From NCBI GenBank assembly GCA_039000515.1, contig JBCFYV010002255.1:47154812-47218811 (forward strand): a DNA stretch of 64,000 bases, written 5' to 3'. The translations under genes were made by a program, and so were the position numbers. The notes under the pieces were generated by a model that was given only the letters and a program-made list of their open reading frames with translations, did no database searches and had not been told where the DNA came from. This document shows, one piece after another, positions 45,930-57,775 of the stretch; within the stretch, counting starts at the first letter, position 1, and each line of letters begins with the position of its first letter. The DNA is from Timema cristinae. Its lineage: Eukaryota; Arthropoda; Insecta; Phasmatodea; Timematidae.

Positions 45930-47890
45930 GCCCATCGTAAACCCCCCCCCCCCCCTTCCCCGGGGGGGGTAGCTCCTTTCCCTTTGGCCCAAAATACACC
46001 ACAGTGAGTGTCATAGAAAAGAAATATGTTTAAAAAATCATCAGGGGTCTTTAATGACCACCCCTAACCCAACCAAAACCCCCGGGGTTTGCACCCCCCC
46101 ATTTTACACATCAGGGGAAATTTGGTTGTGTTAAATAAAATCCACTAGTAACAATTTGGGGCCTTTTGGCAAGTTTATTTATAAATGGGAGAAATATAAA
46201 TTTAAACTTTATAAGATGAAATAAGGCTGCGACTTCACGCAAATATTGACATTTTAAAAACATAAAATTCTCTCCAATAATCAAAACTTAAATCAGTTTA
46301 TAAATTTTTAATTTTAAAACAGCAGTAATTTAAAAATTTTTAAGCGATAATACTGCAAAGATTATGAAGTTAGGAAGCTAAAATAATTGAAAAATTTTTT
46401 TGCTTTTTTTAAGAAATAATAGTAAACCATTATATTTTTTCCCCTATCATAGACCAAATTCTTTAGGATGGGCACTATATTCACTCTGTTCATTTACTAC
46501 TAAAACTTAAAGTTTTAGTACTTTCACACAGGGGGAAAGAATTTGTTCAGAGAAAACGATATTTACCTAGAATAAACATTAAAAAAAACCTTAGCACTCA
46601 AAAAAAAAACTTTGAATTTTTTATAGAGGGTTTAAAGGGGAATAAAGGTTTTATTACCTTTTAAACATAGTTTGGAAATCAAATTCAAACATATTTTTAT
46701 TAAAGGGTTTTTTTTATAGAAGTGCTACCTATGGGAAACTTTATTTTTCCTCCCCTTCTGTGTGCATTACATATTTTTTTTAATTGTTCTGATACCAGGG
46801 GAGCCGGTACAAAGTTTAATTTAATTTTAAATAGTAAAAAGGCGATGGAGTTTCATTCGGGGGGGGCCTTGGTTTTGTTAAATTTTTTTTTAGCTACATT
46901 TTTCATGGGAGGGGGCCCACACTCCCAAGGTCTATCCCCTATAAAACCACACTAGGGAAAACCCAATATAAACTATTTACGACTATAAGTTTTTGGGGGA
47001 TAAACAGGATTTAAAAGTTTTACAAAATTTGGGAAAACCCCCCTATTCTTGATCCTTAATTTAGGTTTTTCTTGGGGTGTTTTTTGATATGTGATTTCCA
47101 AAGGTTTATCACGTCTGCCCTATTCACAATAAGCCCCATGGACATAAAAAAACATTGGTTTCACTAAACCATTTTATTTTTATAACATTTTTACCCTATT
47201 GTAGGATTGTAAAAACCCTTTTATAGGTCCACAAAAAAAACAAAAATTTTTAAAGGTTACACAATTATTAAAAAGCATTTGGGGTTTTTAAATAAACTGT
47301 GTGCAAATCGCTTTGTAATTAGGTTGTGATATAAGGGTCTGCCCTCAATAGCCCCCCAACACCCATCTAGGGCAGGGTGACTGTTGATCATCCCCAATTA
47401 CACCTTTATCAGGTTGAACATTAGTTTTTCCTTTGCCCCCTTATCTAACTCGGACTTCTAATCTAGAACTGGGCAATTATATTACCCCTTTGACAAGTAC
47501 CTTTTTTTGTTTTTCTTTTTACCCGACACTGCCTCACTTGGACCTCTGATTTTTTCAGTGTTGATGTCATCAGCCCTTAGTTTTTCTTTCAATGGGAACT
47601 ACCCTATCAGACCCAGACTGTACTAATTTCCAACAAATTGTTGGACTTTTCCGCCCCAAATTTCCCGGATTGCTTTTAAACTCTCCCCAAAAATTTGTTG
47701 CGATTTGGAAAATATCTGCACCCCGTTTTTACAACCTAAAATTGATTTTACACTTCCCTTTTTTAACTCTCCATATTCATTTTTTGGGGGCAAAGTTTTT
47801 TTCCTTGCTGAAGTTAGGAAAAAAAACATTGTGGTGGTAAATATTTATTTATTCACGTGGTTTGGGGTCCCCCTTCCTCTCAGGTACTAC
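45930..47890. other. anomalous homopolymer-rich patch, probably poor-quality sequence
   Basis: Runs of C, G, T and A expand abruptly (for example about 14 C at 45942-45955 and g runs after it), with frequent gggg, cccc and tttt words unlike flanking DNA. Open frames here (46722-46955, 47592-47920) have no recognisable product. An Arid4 exon could be hidden here, since exons 8 and 9 do not join in phase. Confidence 0.55.
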
Positions 47891-48103
47891 CGTACTAACA
47901 GCTACTTTGGAAAAATATAGATGATTTCTAAACAATAATTTAGTTAATGCAAATTATTTAATCTGTCAGATAAAAACTGTCTTAGAAAAGCATTGTCTAG
48001 TATTATCGTGATTTTCCCAAGCTACTTCTATATTCCTTAAAGAAAAGGCAGGAACCTATAAAATGTTTCCTCTTTATTAAATATATGTTTTAATGATTTC
48101 CAG

Positions 48104-48221
48104 GGAACAGGAGAGGCTTTCTCCCAATCTGGACAATGATGAAAGTTCCAAGTCTCACAGGGATTCTTTCGAACTTGAATAGAAAGCTGCGAGAACAAGG
48201 TTGAACACTACAGCGAGGATG
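48104..48221 (+). CDS. Arid4: Arid4 homologue, probable exon 9 (one base missing)
   Basis: After atttccag the second base onward reads EQERLSPNLDNDESSKSHRD, then SFELE and a stop. Adding one base near 48180 continues into ESCENKVEHYSED and a gat|g|gtgagt donor in phase 1, which fits exon 10. The acidic, serine-rich character suits the linker after the chromo barrel. The start phase (one base to finish a codon) does not match the phase-0 end of exon 8. Either an exon is hidden in the noisy intron or another indel exists. There is no direct domain evidence, hence moderate confidence. Confidence 0.6.
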
Positions 48222-48270
48222 GTGAGTATACTCATTATAACAAGGTCATGCACTACAGTGGGGGGATGGT
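48222..48270 (+). repeat. tandem duplicate of exon 9 splice-donor region
   Basis: The end of exon 9 (aacaaggttgaacactacag, then cgaggatggtgagta) is repeated about 46 bases later as aacaaggtcatgcactacag, then tggggggatggtgagta. A second potential donor therefore lies just downstream of the first. Confidence 0.7.
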
Positions 48271-48462
48271 GAGTAACACAGAAAGAGATGAGAGCAGCAA
48301 ATAAAAACAAAAGTGTGCAAGTGAGAGAAGAAGAATGGACACAATTAATAGGAGAAGAATGATGGAAGGATAGAGGAAGATGAAAGCATTTTAATAAACT
48401 GACCCGGCCATAAGGCTGGAAAACAGTTGTTGTTTGATGATGATGATGATGATGACGACGAC
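48271..48462 (+). mobile_element. LINE 3' tail (RTE-like) ending in (gat)n
   Basis: Shares gtgtgcaagtgagagaagaa and a gacccggccataaggctgg-type terminus, followed by gatgatgatg repeats, with 55527-55980. A gat/ga microsatellite 3' end is typical of RTE-clade LINEs; the clade is inference. Confidence 0.55.
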
Positions 48463-48794
48463 ACAACAAATTGGTTGTACTTGAATGTTTTAGTAAATAT
48501 TTATTCACACTGTAATCGATGATGGCGGATAATGTACTCGAATAAATTAACAAATGTTAATTATGATTATGCATACTAGATATATATGATTTAGATTTTC
48601 ACTCCCCAAGACATATATTTGACTCTCTATACAAATTAAGTTCACACAATGTTTTATTTTTGAAATAAAGTATGTTTGTTATGACATTACATTAATGTTA
48701 TAATGATCTTAAGCATATTTCAATAAATAATCAGTAATTGGGATTAATGATGGAAAATTATTTGAATTCTTAGCCGATTCATTTTATATTCAAC

Positions 48795-48905
48795 ACCTTG
48801 ATGCTCAGTCAAGCAGCGTTGTCTGTCTATTGAGCCAAGGGTTTCGTGGTTTGATTCTCAACATAGCTTGAAAAGTTATCATTGGTGAAATGTGTTAGAC
48901 CAACC
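48795..48905 (+). mobile_element. SINE B head fragment
   Basis: gctcagtcaagcagcgttgt and ggtttgattctcaaca are eroded A and B boxes, followed by aaaagttatcattggtgaaa as in the copy at 59818. Confidence 0.6.
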
Positions 48906-49043
48906 AGTCGGAAATGCAAACTCGGTTGCATAAAGTCTCTTAGAGAGTAGAGTCATCACGTCATAATGTTATAGACATCATCCTGACATTAGTAACGCCT
49001 AGTCTATTCTGCTTGCAATAAATATTATAATTTGGTTTTTCAG

Positions 49044-49213
49044 ATTCCTTGTTGAACGTGGAGATTTCAAATTTCAGTGATGCTAGACTGGGAAAGAAGA
49101 TTGAGAAAGATGCTTATAAAAAGCGGAGACACAGCAGGAAGAGATCGGAGAGCGAAGTGATAAAGAGGATCCGAACCCAACCTTGTTAGCCGTTAGTCCT
49201 CGCAGTGACATTG
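49044..49213 (+). CDS. Arid4: Arid4 homologue, exon 10 (basic linker, one base missing)
   Basis: Joined to the final g of exon 9 it reads DSLLNVEISNFSDARLGKKI, then EKDAYKKRRHSRKRSESEVI and KRIRTQP. A stop follows at 49187 unless one T is added near 49184. The frame then continues LLAVSPRSDI to the donor g|gtagga, phase 1, exactly the phase exon 11 requires. The strongly basic KKRRHSRKRSES is a likely nuclear localisation signal. The acceptor is tttttcag. Confidence 0.8.
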
Positions 49214-49431
49214 GTAGGATTTCTGAGTCGGTGTGCGGCTATCTACAAATTAATCAAATTTGAAACTTTTAGATTAGTTTGTTTAATATTTTGGCCATAA
49301 TACACTCCAAAAGTACCTTTTTACCTCTTTTTCATTGTTATAGTACAATGATTAAATATTTGTATTCACTTTACTTACGCCACAGAACAGTTCAAAGAAT
49401 CTATGCCACCAAGCTTTAAATACCATTACTC

Positions 49432-49690
49432 GTCTCGGTGGTGTAGTTAGATAACACTGTAGTCGAGTCGAGCTAGACTTCCGAGGACTGGTGAGATCGA
49501 GGTTCAAATCTCGGTTGGCTGAACTTGGGCGGTGGTTTTTCCTAATTGGTTTTCCACTCTCCCTCACGCAAATTGTGGTTTTATTTCCTATAAATTAAAC
49601 ATACCAATTTCTAATCCATTAGTTTAATTAGTATAAGCAAGCGTATAACACCCAAATGGGTGTAAGAAAGTGGTGGCTAAATAATAATAA
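49432..49690 (+). mobile_element. tRNA-derived SINE C, full length
   Basis: Head tctcggtggtgtagttagat (A box), gaggttcaaatctcggttgg (B box), body gtttttcctaattggttttc, tail gtataacacccaaatgggtg and taataataa. It lies in inverted orientation 270 bp before another copy (49962-50208). Confidence 0.85.
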
Positions 49691-49961
49691 CCACACATGC
49701 AAAAAAAAAAAAACTACAACACATCACCCAAATATTTTCGAAGTGTAAATATTGACGATAACTTATAACTTCCTGTGATCATTGCATACTGGATGATGAC
49801 CATCATACCATGATGCTTTGCATTAACACTTGTGATCTTGTGCAGTGGGGCACTAAAATGCATTTGATGTAATTGTATAATTGTGTATTCACCCAAGTTT
49901 AATATAAGATTAAATAGTTTATTTTATATATTATTTAATAATATAATATAATAATAATATA

Positions 49962-50208
49962 TAGCACCGCGTCTTACTATCCATTCGGGTTATACGCTTT
50001 AAGTACTAATCTACGCTAATGGAATAGGAATTGGAAAGGTTGAATTAGAAGGAAGTGAACCCGCATTTGTGTGGAGGGAGAGGGAAAAACTATTTAGGAA
50101 ATATCGCCCAGTTCACCCGACCATAGGATTCGAACCTCGGTCTCCACCGTCCTCAGCAGTTGAGCTCAACACGACAAGCGCGTTAGCAAACTACCCACCG
50201 AGGCGGGG
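49962..50208 (-). mobile_element. tRNA-derived SINE C, full length
   Basis: Reverse-oriented copy: tail agcaccgcgtcttactatcc at the left. The B box (gaggttcgaatcc on the minus strand) lies at about 50126-50140, and the head ccgcctcggtgggtagtttg near 50208. Confidence 0.85.
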
Positions 50209-51239
50209 ATTATTTTTATTTTATAATTATAAAGTTAATTTACTAACACACAAAAGGTTAGGTTAAGTGGGTTGTAGAAAGTGTCATAATTATTATCATT
50301 ATAAACTAGTTACCTTGTCATTGCCACAACCTCGTCAATATTATGTTTAAGAGGTCCACCTGGTCTCGAGCCTGTCACAAATGGGAGACTTTAGAAAAAA
50401 GTCCTGAAAATTTAATCCAAAAAGAAGATCTCATATTCCCAGTTACGCAAGGAATACATATCCAGTCAGGCTGCAGAGCCTATCAGACTCCCTATAGCCA
50501 AAATTTTGTTAGCCCACATATTGCCAAACTGCGCCAGTTAATAGTTCAAAGATGGCCTTCTCGAACTCTGCCACCTGTTTCTACTTAGACACAGTCATAC
50601 CATGCCAAAACTATGGTGGTGCCTAAATTTATATGTGAGGGGGGAACAATTTAACAGAGGTCTTCTCCACCACCATTTACCCCTGAGGAGTCCACCTCAA
50701 GGCCCTCTTCAATTTATTCCTCGGGAATACCCCAAGTCCTCCTCGGGAAAAACACCCCTGATTCCTCCTTGGGGAACCAAATTACCTTCAGCCATTGTTG
50801 AGCCCCCCAAAATTGCCTCTGAAATCCTGGAGTTTGAGTTGCGTTGCAGAATAGGTGAGGTCTCAAATGCAAGTTCACCTGGTGTTTGAAGAAAGCTTGG
50901 TGAGGCACTGTCAACATTTAATCCAAACAAAAAGGCATTGAAAACTACATCCAAACCTTCACACAAGGACACAATGCCTACCCCTCTGTTGGAAAAGAAA
51001 GTCTCTTCTAGAACAAGAAGTCAAGGAACAGCTCAGAAAGGCGAGAGGACCTAAAAAGGTCCTAACTCAATTTTTTTAAGAGTTAGGGTCTTGGTTTGCA
51101 TGGATGAATAAATTTGACATCAATAAATAATGTCACAACTACAATGGAATTGAAAAGAGATTTTATGTTTGTGAATAAGAACATAAATTACTAATTTTCT
51201 TCCTGCATTATTCAATCTTGTATTTACAAGGGACCCACT

Positions 51240-54200
51240 TTAGTTCACTTTAGATCACCACCCAGTTTCCTGGGCTAGTTCCCTGGTGTCTCCATCAGTT
51301 TTCCTGGGCTAGTTCCCTCTACCCAGGTAATACCATCAGTTTCCTGGGCTATGTTCCCTCTAGCCAGGTATCACCATCATTTTTCCTGGCTAGTTCCCTG
51401 GGTGTCTCCATCAGTTTCCTGGGCTAGTTCCCTCTACCCAGGTTATCACCATCAGTTTCCTGGGCTAGTTCCCTATACCCAGGTATCACCATCAGTTTCC
51501 CCTGGGCTAGTTCCTGGTATCACCATCAGTTTCCTGGGCTAGTCCTATACCCAGGTATCACCATCAGTTTCTGGCTAGTTCCCTGGTTTCTCCATCAGTT
51601 TCCTGGGCTAGTTCCCTCTACCCAGGAAATACCATAAGTTCCTGGCTAGTTCCCTGGTGTCTCCATCAGTTTCCTGGGCTAGTTCCCTGGTGTCTCCATC
51701 AGTTTCCTGGGCTAGTTCCTCTAACCAGGTATCCCATCAGTTCTGGGCTAGTTCCCTCTACCCAGGTAATACCATCAGTTTCCTGGGCTATTTCCCTCTG
51801 ACAGGTTTTCACCATCAGTTTCCCTGGGCTGTTCCTGGTATCACCATCAGTTTCCTGGGCTAGTTCCCTGGTGTCTCCATTAGTTTCCTGGGCTATTTTC
51901 CCTCTACCCAGGTATCACCATCAGTTTCCTGGGCTAGTTCCCTGGTTTTCACCATCAGTTTCCTGGGCTAGTTCCCTCTACCAGGTAATACCATAAGTTT
52001 CTGGGCTAGTTCCCTGGTTCTCCATCCATTTCCCTGGGCTAGTTCCCTCTACCCAGGTTCACCATCAGTTTCCTGGGCTAGTTCCCTCTACCCAGGTAAT
52101 ACTCAGTTTTCCTGGGTAGTTCCCTGGTTTCTCCATCAGTTTCCTGGGCTAGTTCCCTGGTGTGCTCCATCAGTTTCCTGGGCTAGTTCCCTCTACCCAG
52201 GTATACTCCCATCAGTTTCCTGGGCTATTTCCCCTCTACCAGGTATCCCCATCAGTTTCCTGGGCTAGTTCCCTCTTCCCAGGTAAACCATCAGTTTCCT
52301 GGGCTAGTTCCCTGGTGCCCTCCATCAGTTATCTGGGCTAGTTCCCTTACCCAGGTATCACCATCAGTTTCCTGGGCTATTTCCCCTGGTTGTCTCCATC
52401 AGTTTCCTGGGCTAGTTCCCTCTACCAGGTAATACCATCAGTTTCCTGGGCTATGTTCCTGGTATCACCATCAGTTTCCTGGGTAGTTCCCTGCTGTCTC
52501 CATCATTTTTCCTGGGCTAGTTTCCCTGGTGTCTCCATCATTTCCTGGTAGTTCCCTACCCGGTAATACCAAAGTTTCCTGGCTATCCTGGTGTCTCCAT
52601 CAGTTCCTGGTGTCCCTCTACCCGGTATCACCATCATTTCCGGCTTTTCCCCACCCAGTAAACCACAGTTTCCTGGCTATTTCCCTGGTGTCTCCACAGT
52701 TTTGGGCAGTTCTCAAACAAAGGTTAAAAACCTAATTTCTGGGCTAAGGTTCTGGTGTCCCCATCAGTTTCCTGGGGTATTTTCCCCTTACCCATGGGTT
52801 TTTCATCCTTTCCTGGGGTTTGTTTCCCTCCCCAGGGAATTACTTTTGTTTCCTGGGCTAGTTCCCTGGTGTTCCCATTCCCTTTGTTTTCCCGGCTAGT
52901 TCCCCTACCCAGGTAATACCATTTAGTTTCCTGGGCTAGTTCCCTGGTGTCTCCATCAGTTTCCTGGGCTAGTTCCCTCTACCCAGGTATCACCATCAGT
53001 TTCCTGGGCTAGTTCCCTCTACCCAGGTAATACCATATAGTTTTCCTGGGCTAGTTCCCTGGTGTCTCCATCAGTTTCCTGGGCGTAGTCCCTCTACCAG
53101 GTATCACCATTCAGTTTCCTGGGCTAGTTCCCTCTACCCAGGTATCACCATCAGTTTCCTGGGCTAGTTCCTCTGACCATGGTATCACCATCAGTTCATG
53201 GCTAGTTCCCTCTACCCAGGTATCACCATCAGTTTCCTGGGCTAGTTCCCTCTCCCAGGTATCACCATCAGTTTCCTGGGCTAGTTCCTCTGACAGGTTC
53301 ACCATCAGTTTCCTGGGCTAGTTCCCTCTACCCAGGTATTCACCATAGTTTCGCTGGGCTAGTTCCCCCCTAGCAGGGTATCACCATCAGTTTCCTGGGC
53401 TAGTTCCCTCTGACCAGGTATCACCATCAGTTTCCTGGGCTAGTTCCCTCTACCCCAGGTATCACCACAGTTTCCCAGTTTCTGGGCTAGTTCCCTTTGA
53501 CCAGGTATCACCATCAGTTTCCTGGCTAGTTTTCCCTTCATACCCAGGTATCACCATCAGTTTCCTGGGCTAGTTCCCTCTGACCAGGTATCACCATCAG
53601 TTTCCTGGGCTAGTTCCCTCTGGACCAGGTATCACCATCAGTTTCCTGGGCTAGTTCCCTCTACCACAGGTGTCACCATCAGTTTCCTGGGCTAGTTTCC
53701 TCTGACCAGGTATCACCTTCAGTTTCCTGGGCTAGTTCCCTGGTGTCTCCATCAGTTTCCTGGGCTAGTTTCCCTTTTACCCAGGTGTCACCATCAGTTT
53801 CCTGGGCTATTTTCCCTCTGACCAGGTATCACCTTCAGTTTCCTGGGCTAGTTCCCTGGTGTCTCCATCAGTTTCCTGGGCTAGTTCCCTCTGACCAGGT
53901 ATCACCATCAGTTTCCTGGGCTAGTTCCCTCTGACCAGGTATCACATCAGTTTCCGGGGCTAGTTCCCTCTGACCAGGTATCACCATCAGTTTCCTGGGC
54001 TAGTTCCCTCTAACAGGTATCACCATCAGTTTCCTGGGCTAGTTCCCTCTGACCAGGTATCACCATCAGTTTCCTGGGATAGTTCCCCTCTGACCAGGTG
54101 TCACCATCAGTTTCCGGGCTAGTTTCCCTCTGAACCAGGTATCACCTTCAGTTTCCTGGGCTAGTTCTGGTGTCTCCATCAGTTTCCTGGGCTAGTTCCT

Positions 54201-54240
54201 TCTACCCAGGTATCACATCAGTTTCCTGGGCTAGTTCCCA
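51240..54240. repeat. 3-kb minisatellite of 33-bp and 40-bp units
   Basis: Two interleaved unit types share the core ccatcagtttcctgggctag then ttccct. One continues ggtgtct (about 33 bp); the other ctacccaggtatca or ctgaccaggtatca (about 40 bp). Roughly 75-80 units are present. 52540-52900 is strongly degraded. From 53300 the gaccagg variant predominates. The array ends 70 bp before exon 11 of Arid4. Open frames inside it (for example 51351-51542, 53111-53305) are not genes. Confidence 0.95.
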
Positions 54241-54311
54241 AAATCTCATCAAAAATGTAATCAAAAATAAATAATTTAAATCTATTTTATTAATTTCATA
54301 TTTGCTTTAAG

Positions 54312-54432
54312 GTGGTGATAGTGATGATAGCTCTGAAAACTCAGTTGAACTGCACTCCAACTAACTGTGACTCAGTGATGGCCTCCTCCCGTTCTCCACG
54401 ACCCTCCAAGTACAACTTCTATGTTGAGTTGG
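54312..54432 (+). CDS. Arid4: Arid4 homologue, exon 11 (one extra base)
   Basis: The first two bases complete a glycine from exon 10. The exon reads GDSDDSSENSVELHSN and then stops at 54363. From 54366 another frame reads NCDSVMASSRSPRPSKYNFY and VEL to the donor g|gtgagt. Removing one T near 54363 links the two and gives a phase-1 end that fits exon 12. The SPRPSKYNFYVEL segment immediately precedes the conserved C-terminal helix of ARID4 proteins. The acceptor is gctttaag, shortly after the minisatellite. Confidence 0.8.
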
Positions 54433-54790
54433 GTGAGTCAAACACTAATGAATTATATTGGGGAGGTGGATAGAAACCACTCCCTTTGTGTTGTTTGGTT
54501 TCCTCTTCTAGGAAGGTGCGTTGCGCGTTTCACACTCCCCCTGATGAGTCCCAGTAACGTCACTTTTCTTCTCCCAGAGCAGCATTGTAAAGCATCCACT
54601 GTGTTCTTCTTTTCATAACTAAAGCGCTATTGTGTTAGTTCCCTTTTATATATTCCATCCACCTTTTCTGAGCTTCCTTTTAAATATAATACAATGACCT
54701 CATAAAGGGAAAATAGGTTTTCCTTATAGAGATAAATAATAACCTACAATACACAGACTTGAGCTCAGCCAATGTTTCCTGCAAGCACAA
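54433..54790. other. intron 11, proximal part
   Basis: Nothing recognised; the short open frame 54421-54618 runs out of exon 11 in another frame. Confidence 0.5.
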
Positions 54791-54794
54791 TCAC

Positions 54795-55980
54795 CGCCAG
54801 ACATGACCATCATCATCATCGCCGGTTTCCAGCCTGTGACTAGTTCACTTTACCAAAATACCATCAATTTCTTTTCTACCACCATTTTTATCTCTTGTGT
54901 TTACTTCCATTCTTCTCCACTCACTCTCATCTATTTCTTGGTCTCCCTTGCGGTCTTTGTGTCCTCTCATCATTACTGTTTGTAATGATAATGAAAAGAG
55001 TGGCAAAGAAACTCGAGGAAGATAAGATGAAAGCAATGATGATTACTGGTTAAGGGAAAAGGAAGTACAGGAATGGAATGAGAAAGTGAAAGAGTGTGGG
55101 GTGAAATTTAACATGAAGTAATAGTGAGTGAAGTAATAGTGATGATAAGGAAGAGATTAAGGCTGGATAGGTTGGGTATCTTGTAAACTTGAGTAGTAGA
55201 GAGAATCTAATGAGAAGATGACAGCAGGGAGAGTGGTTCTATAGGTGTGTAAGAGACTTGCTACAGAAAAGAGAAGTGCCTTTGAAGTGTAAGGAAGTTC
55301 TGAGGTGCATATACAGTATGACCAAGACATTGGATGCAAGAGGAGCGAGGTTGAGGCCAGGGAATGCAGTGTTTGAGTAGTATGCTGTCACCTGCTAGAT
55401 TAGTAGATAAGATATTTGGGGAGTAGATGGTATGTTCAATTGTTTATTTAATGAGGATGAAAAGGAAAAAGAATCCCAAGGATAAGGATGGTAAAAGACT
55501 GCAAGGGAGACAAAGGAAGAATGGGAGGAGCAAACAACAAAAAGTGTGCAAGTGAGAGAAGAAGAAAACGAACTAGAGTAAGGGAGGAAGAATGGAAGCA
55601 ATTAAAGGAGTATGAAAGGTTGAAGGACAGAGGGAGACGGACGTATTTTACTAAACTCACATTGACCTTAGTAATCTTGGGGTAAAGTGCTCACCTCAGG
55701 GCCGAATGATACTGAATTCAAACTCAACCGGAGTCATTGGATCTTTCTTGAGCAATACAAAGCCCTAGCAAAACTTCTTTTAGATGGGAAGTCAGGCTGT
55801 CAGTATCATGTTGATTGTGTCGTATAAAATAATCCTGGAAGGTTACCTTTCCCGGCAAAATTGGTAGACACTTTCGCTGATATAATCATTCAGGTTATAA
55901 AGCTCATGTTAAATACCTCAAAATATAAATACTAAAATGACCCGGCCACAGGCTGGGAATAGTTGATGATGATGATGTTT
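54795..55980. mobile_element. LINE (RTE-like) 3' fragments, head to head
   Basis: 54795-55036, read on the minus strand, ends with caggctggaaaccggcgatg and gatgatgatgg. 55040-55980, on the plus strand, ends with gacccggccacaggctggga and gatgatgatgat. The plus fragment has a frame with LLQKREVPLKCKEVL, which resembles the C-terminal region after the reverse transcriptase. It also has a basic segment (REEEWKQLKEYERLKDRGRR). The shared 3' end ties both to 48271-48462. Confidence 0.5.
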
Positions 55981-57419
55981 TATGTCATATTTTGAATCCT
56001 TGCTAGTTATTATGAAAAAATAAAGACCAAGCTCATAACATATTTATAATTTCTACCATAAATATATCAATTTAATTTTAATCAAATCTTATGTTTGTAT
56101 TGTGCGTGCCTAATTCTTATGCATCTTGTTGTACATGCATGCTTGCACAGCTTTGCTCTACCACCGCTGTACGCCAAAACTTTGACCACAATTTTATGTT
56201 ATTAGCTAACTTCGCCAAATATAAGTGTATAAGGATTTTGTCTTTCTTTTGGTTCAAACAAGCTAAATGGGCAGTTCAGGCCTTGAGTTTTCGAACATAA
56301 GAGAGAGATATATATATATATAAGGCAAACCTTTTTTCTATTTTCTTAGGTATGTTTTGAGGGCAGGAAAAGGAAAGAGGGATGGAAACACAAAAAAAAA
56401 AAAAGAACAAACACAATACGTCTTTTTCAATGAAAAGAAAAACACAATTGGCACTTAACATTATTTAATAAAATATATTAATTTTTACCACCTTTGAATA
56501 TTTCAAAGAAAAAACTGGATGCTGGAATAGTATTATTCTTGTCAAATCAAATTTGACCAAAATGATTGAATTGTTTTAAACTTTGACACTGCTCCCAAAA
56601 ATGGTAGATTAAGGAGAGATTCAAGAGTAAAACTGCGTCCATACTGATACTGATACTGATACTGATTGTCGGGGAGCCCGTCTGCCTCTGACAGAGTCTC
56701 GAGTCTTTCCTCCCTACCGTCTTCCACGTAACACTTTGTCTACATGCTGTTACATGCTGTTACATGCTGTTACAGGGGGGGAGGGTGGGGTACATAACAC
56801 AGATCTTATACTCAAATTACAATTTACCTTTGATAAACATACTGACAGATAACTTCCGAATATCTGGGGCGTTACAAATGCAAGTTTAGCACTTACTTTT
56901 TGTCTATTAATATTTAGAATGCACTTAGGTGTTATTGTCTGCCTGAGACTACGAACTGCGGCCTTAATTTATAAGTATAGTTGAGTTTAGTATAATTTAT
57001 ATTCCTACTGCACATTCTTATACATAGGCCGTGAATAGTCGCTTGTGTTTGTACAGAAACAAAAATAATTTCTCCAAAAAGAGGAGACGTGTTCATTGCT
57101 TGTGTATAAAAAGTGATATCCAGAAAGAAAGAAAAAAACAGTGGAAGAGTCTAAAAAAAAATGTTGTAGTGAATTGGAAAGAAGCAAAAGTACATCATAG
57201 TTTATCTCTTGTCAAGTTTGAGGTCCATCAATAGTGTTTGTTATTTATTCATACCAGCAGCGTGTTATGGAAAGTAAAGCTTCAAATATCATTCATTATT
57301 TTCAAAGTAAGGTGTATACCATTTCCCTTCTGATAAACTAGTGTGTATGTATATAAATGCAATTATTATACAACCGCTATGTTGGCTGCATTGTCTAAAT
57401 TGTCATTCTCTCACTAGAC
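55981..57419. other. intron 11, middle part
   Basis: AT-rich. It contains a short tandem tgatac run (56644-56663), three copies of tgttacatgc at 56742-56771 and a poly-G run. No gene recognised. Confidence 0.5.
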
Positions 57420-57775
57420 TAGACAGCTGATGTTGGGGAGATGGGATTCAATTACCAGTCAGATCTACTGAAGGTTGTTTTTCCTAAAAGATTTCCCGCT
57501 CTCCCTCCATGCAAATGCTGGTAAATTTTCTTCACAATTATACCGTTTTAGTATACATTTTGTAAGGTGGTATAGTCAAATTGTAGTTATTCTATTTATT
57601 CTTTATTGTTGTTATCTAATGTTGTAAAAATAAGGAAGGTATAATTTTTAGATATAATATACCTTCATTAATGTGGAGAGAGAGTATAAAACCAAATAGG
57701 AGAAGCCACTTTGAGTATACCTGACAGGTATTCGAACCCGGATCTCCACTTCATTGGTCATCTAGTCTTTTTTCT
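57420..57775. mobile_element. two diverged SINE C fragments, facing each other
   Basis: 57420-57530 (plus) has gagatgggattcaattacca and ttcctaaaagatttcccgct. 57645-57775 (minus) has ggtattcgaacccggatctc on the plus strand and gagagagtataaaaccaaat. Both match the SINE C layout with many changes. Confidence 0.5.

Larger units (their letters stand above)
49214..51239. other. intron 10, proximal part
   Basis: Contains two SINE C copies and, at 50343-50975, a GC-richer open stretch. Its plus-strand frames (50343-50588, 50602-50889) and a frame reading ALSTFNPNKKALKTTSKPSH near 50905 I do not recognise. It may be a transposon fragment, but no motif supports a family. Confidence 0.45.

Noticed and set aside
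46722..47920. Open frames in the 45.9-47.9 kb patch
   Set aside because: They depend on inflated homopolymers in apparently unreliable sequence and show no motif.
51351..53934. Proline/serine-rich open frames in the 51-54 kb array
   Set aside because: They are translations of the 33/40-bp minisatellite with no start context or conserved product.
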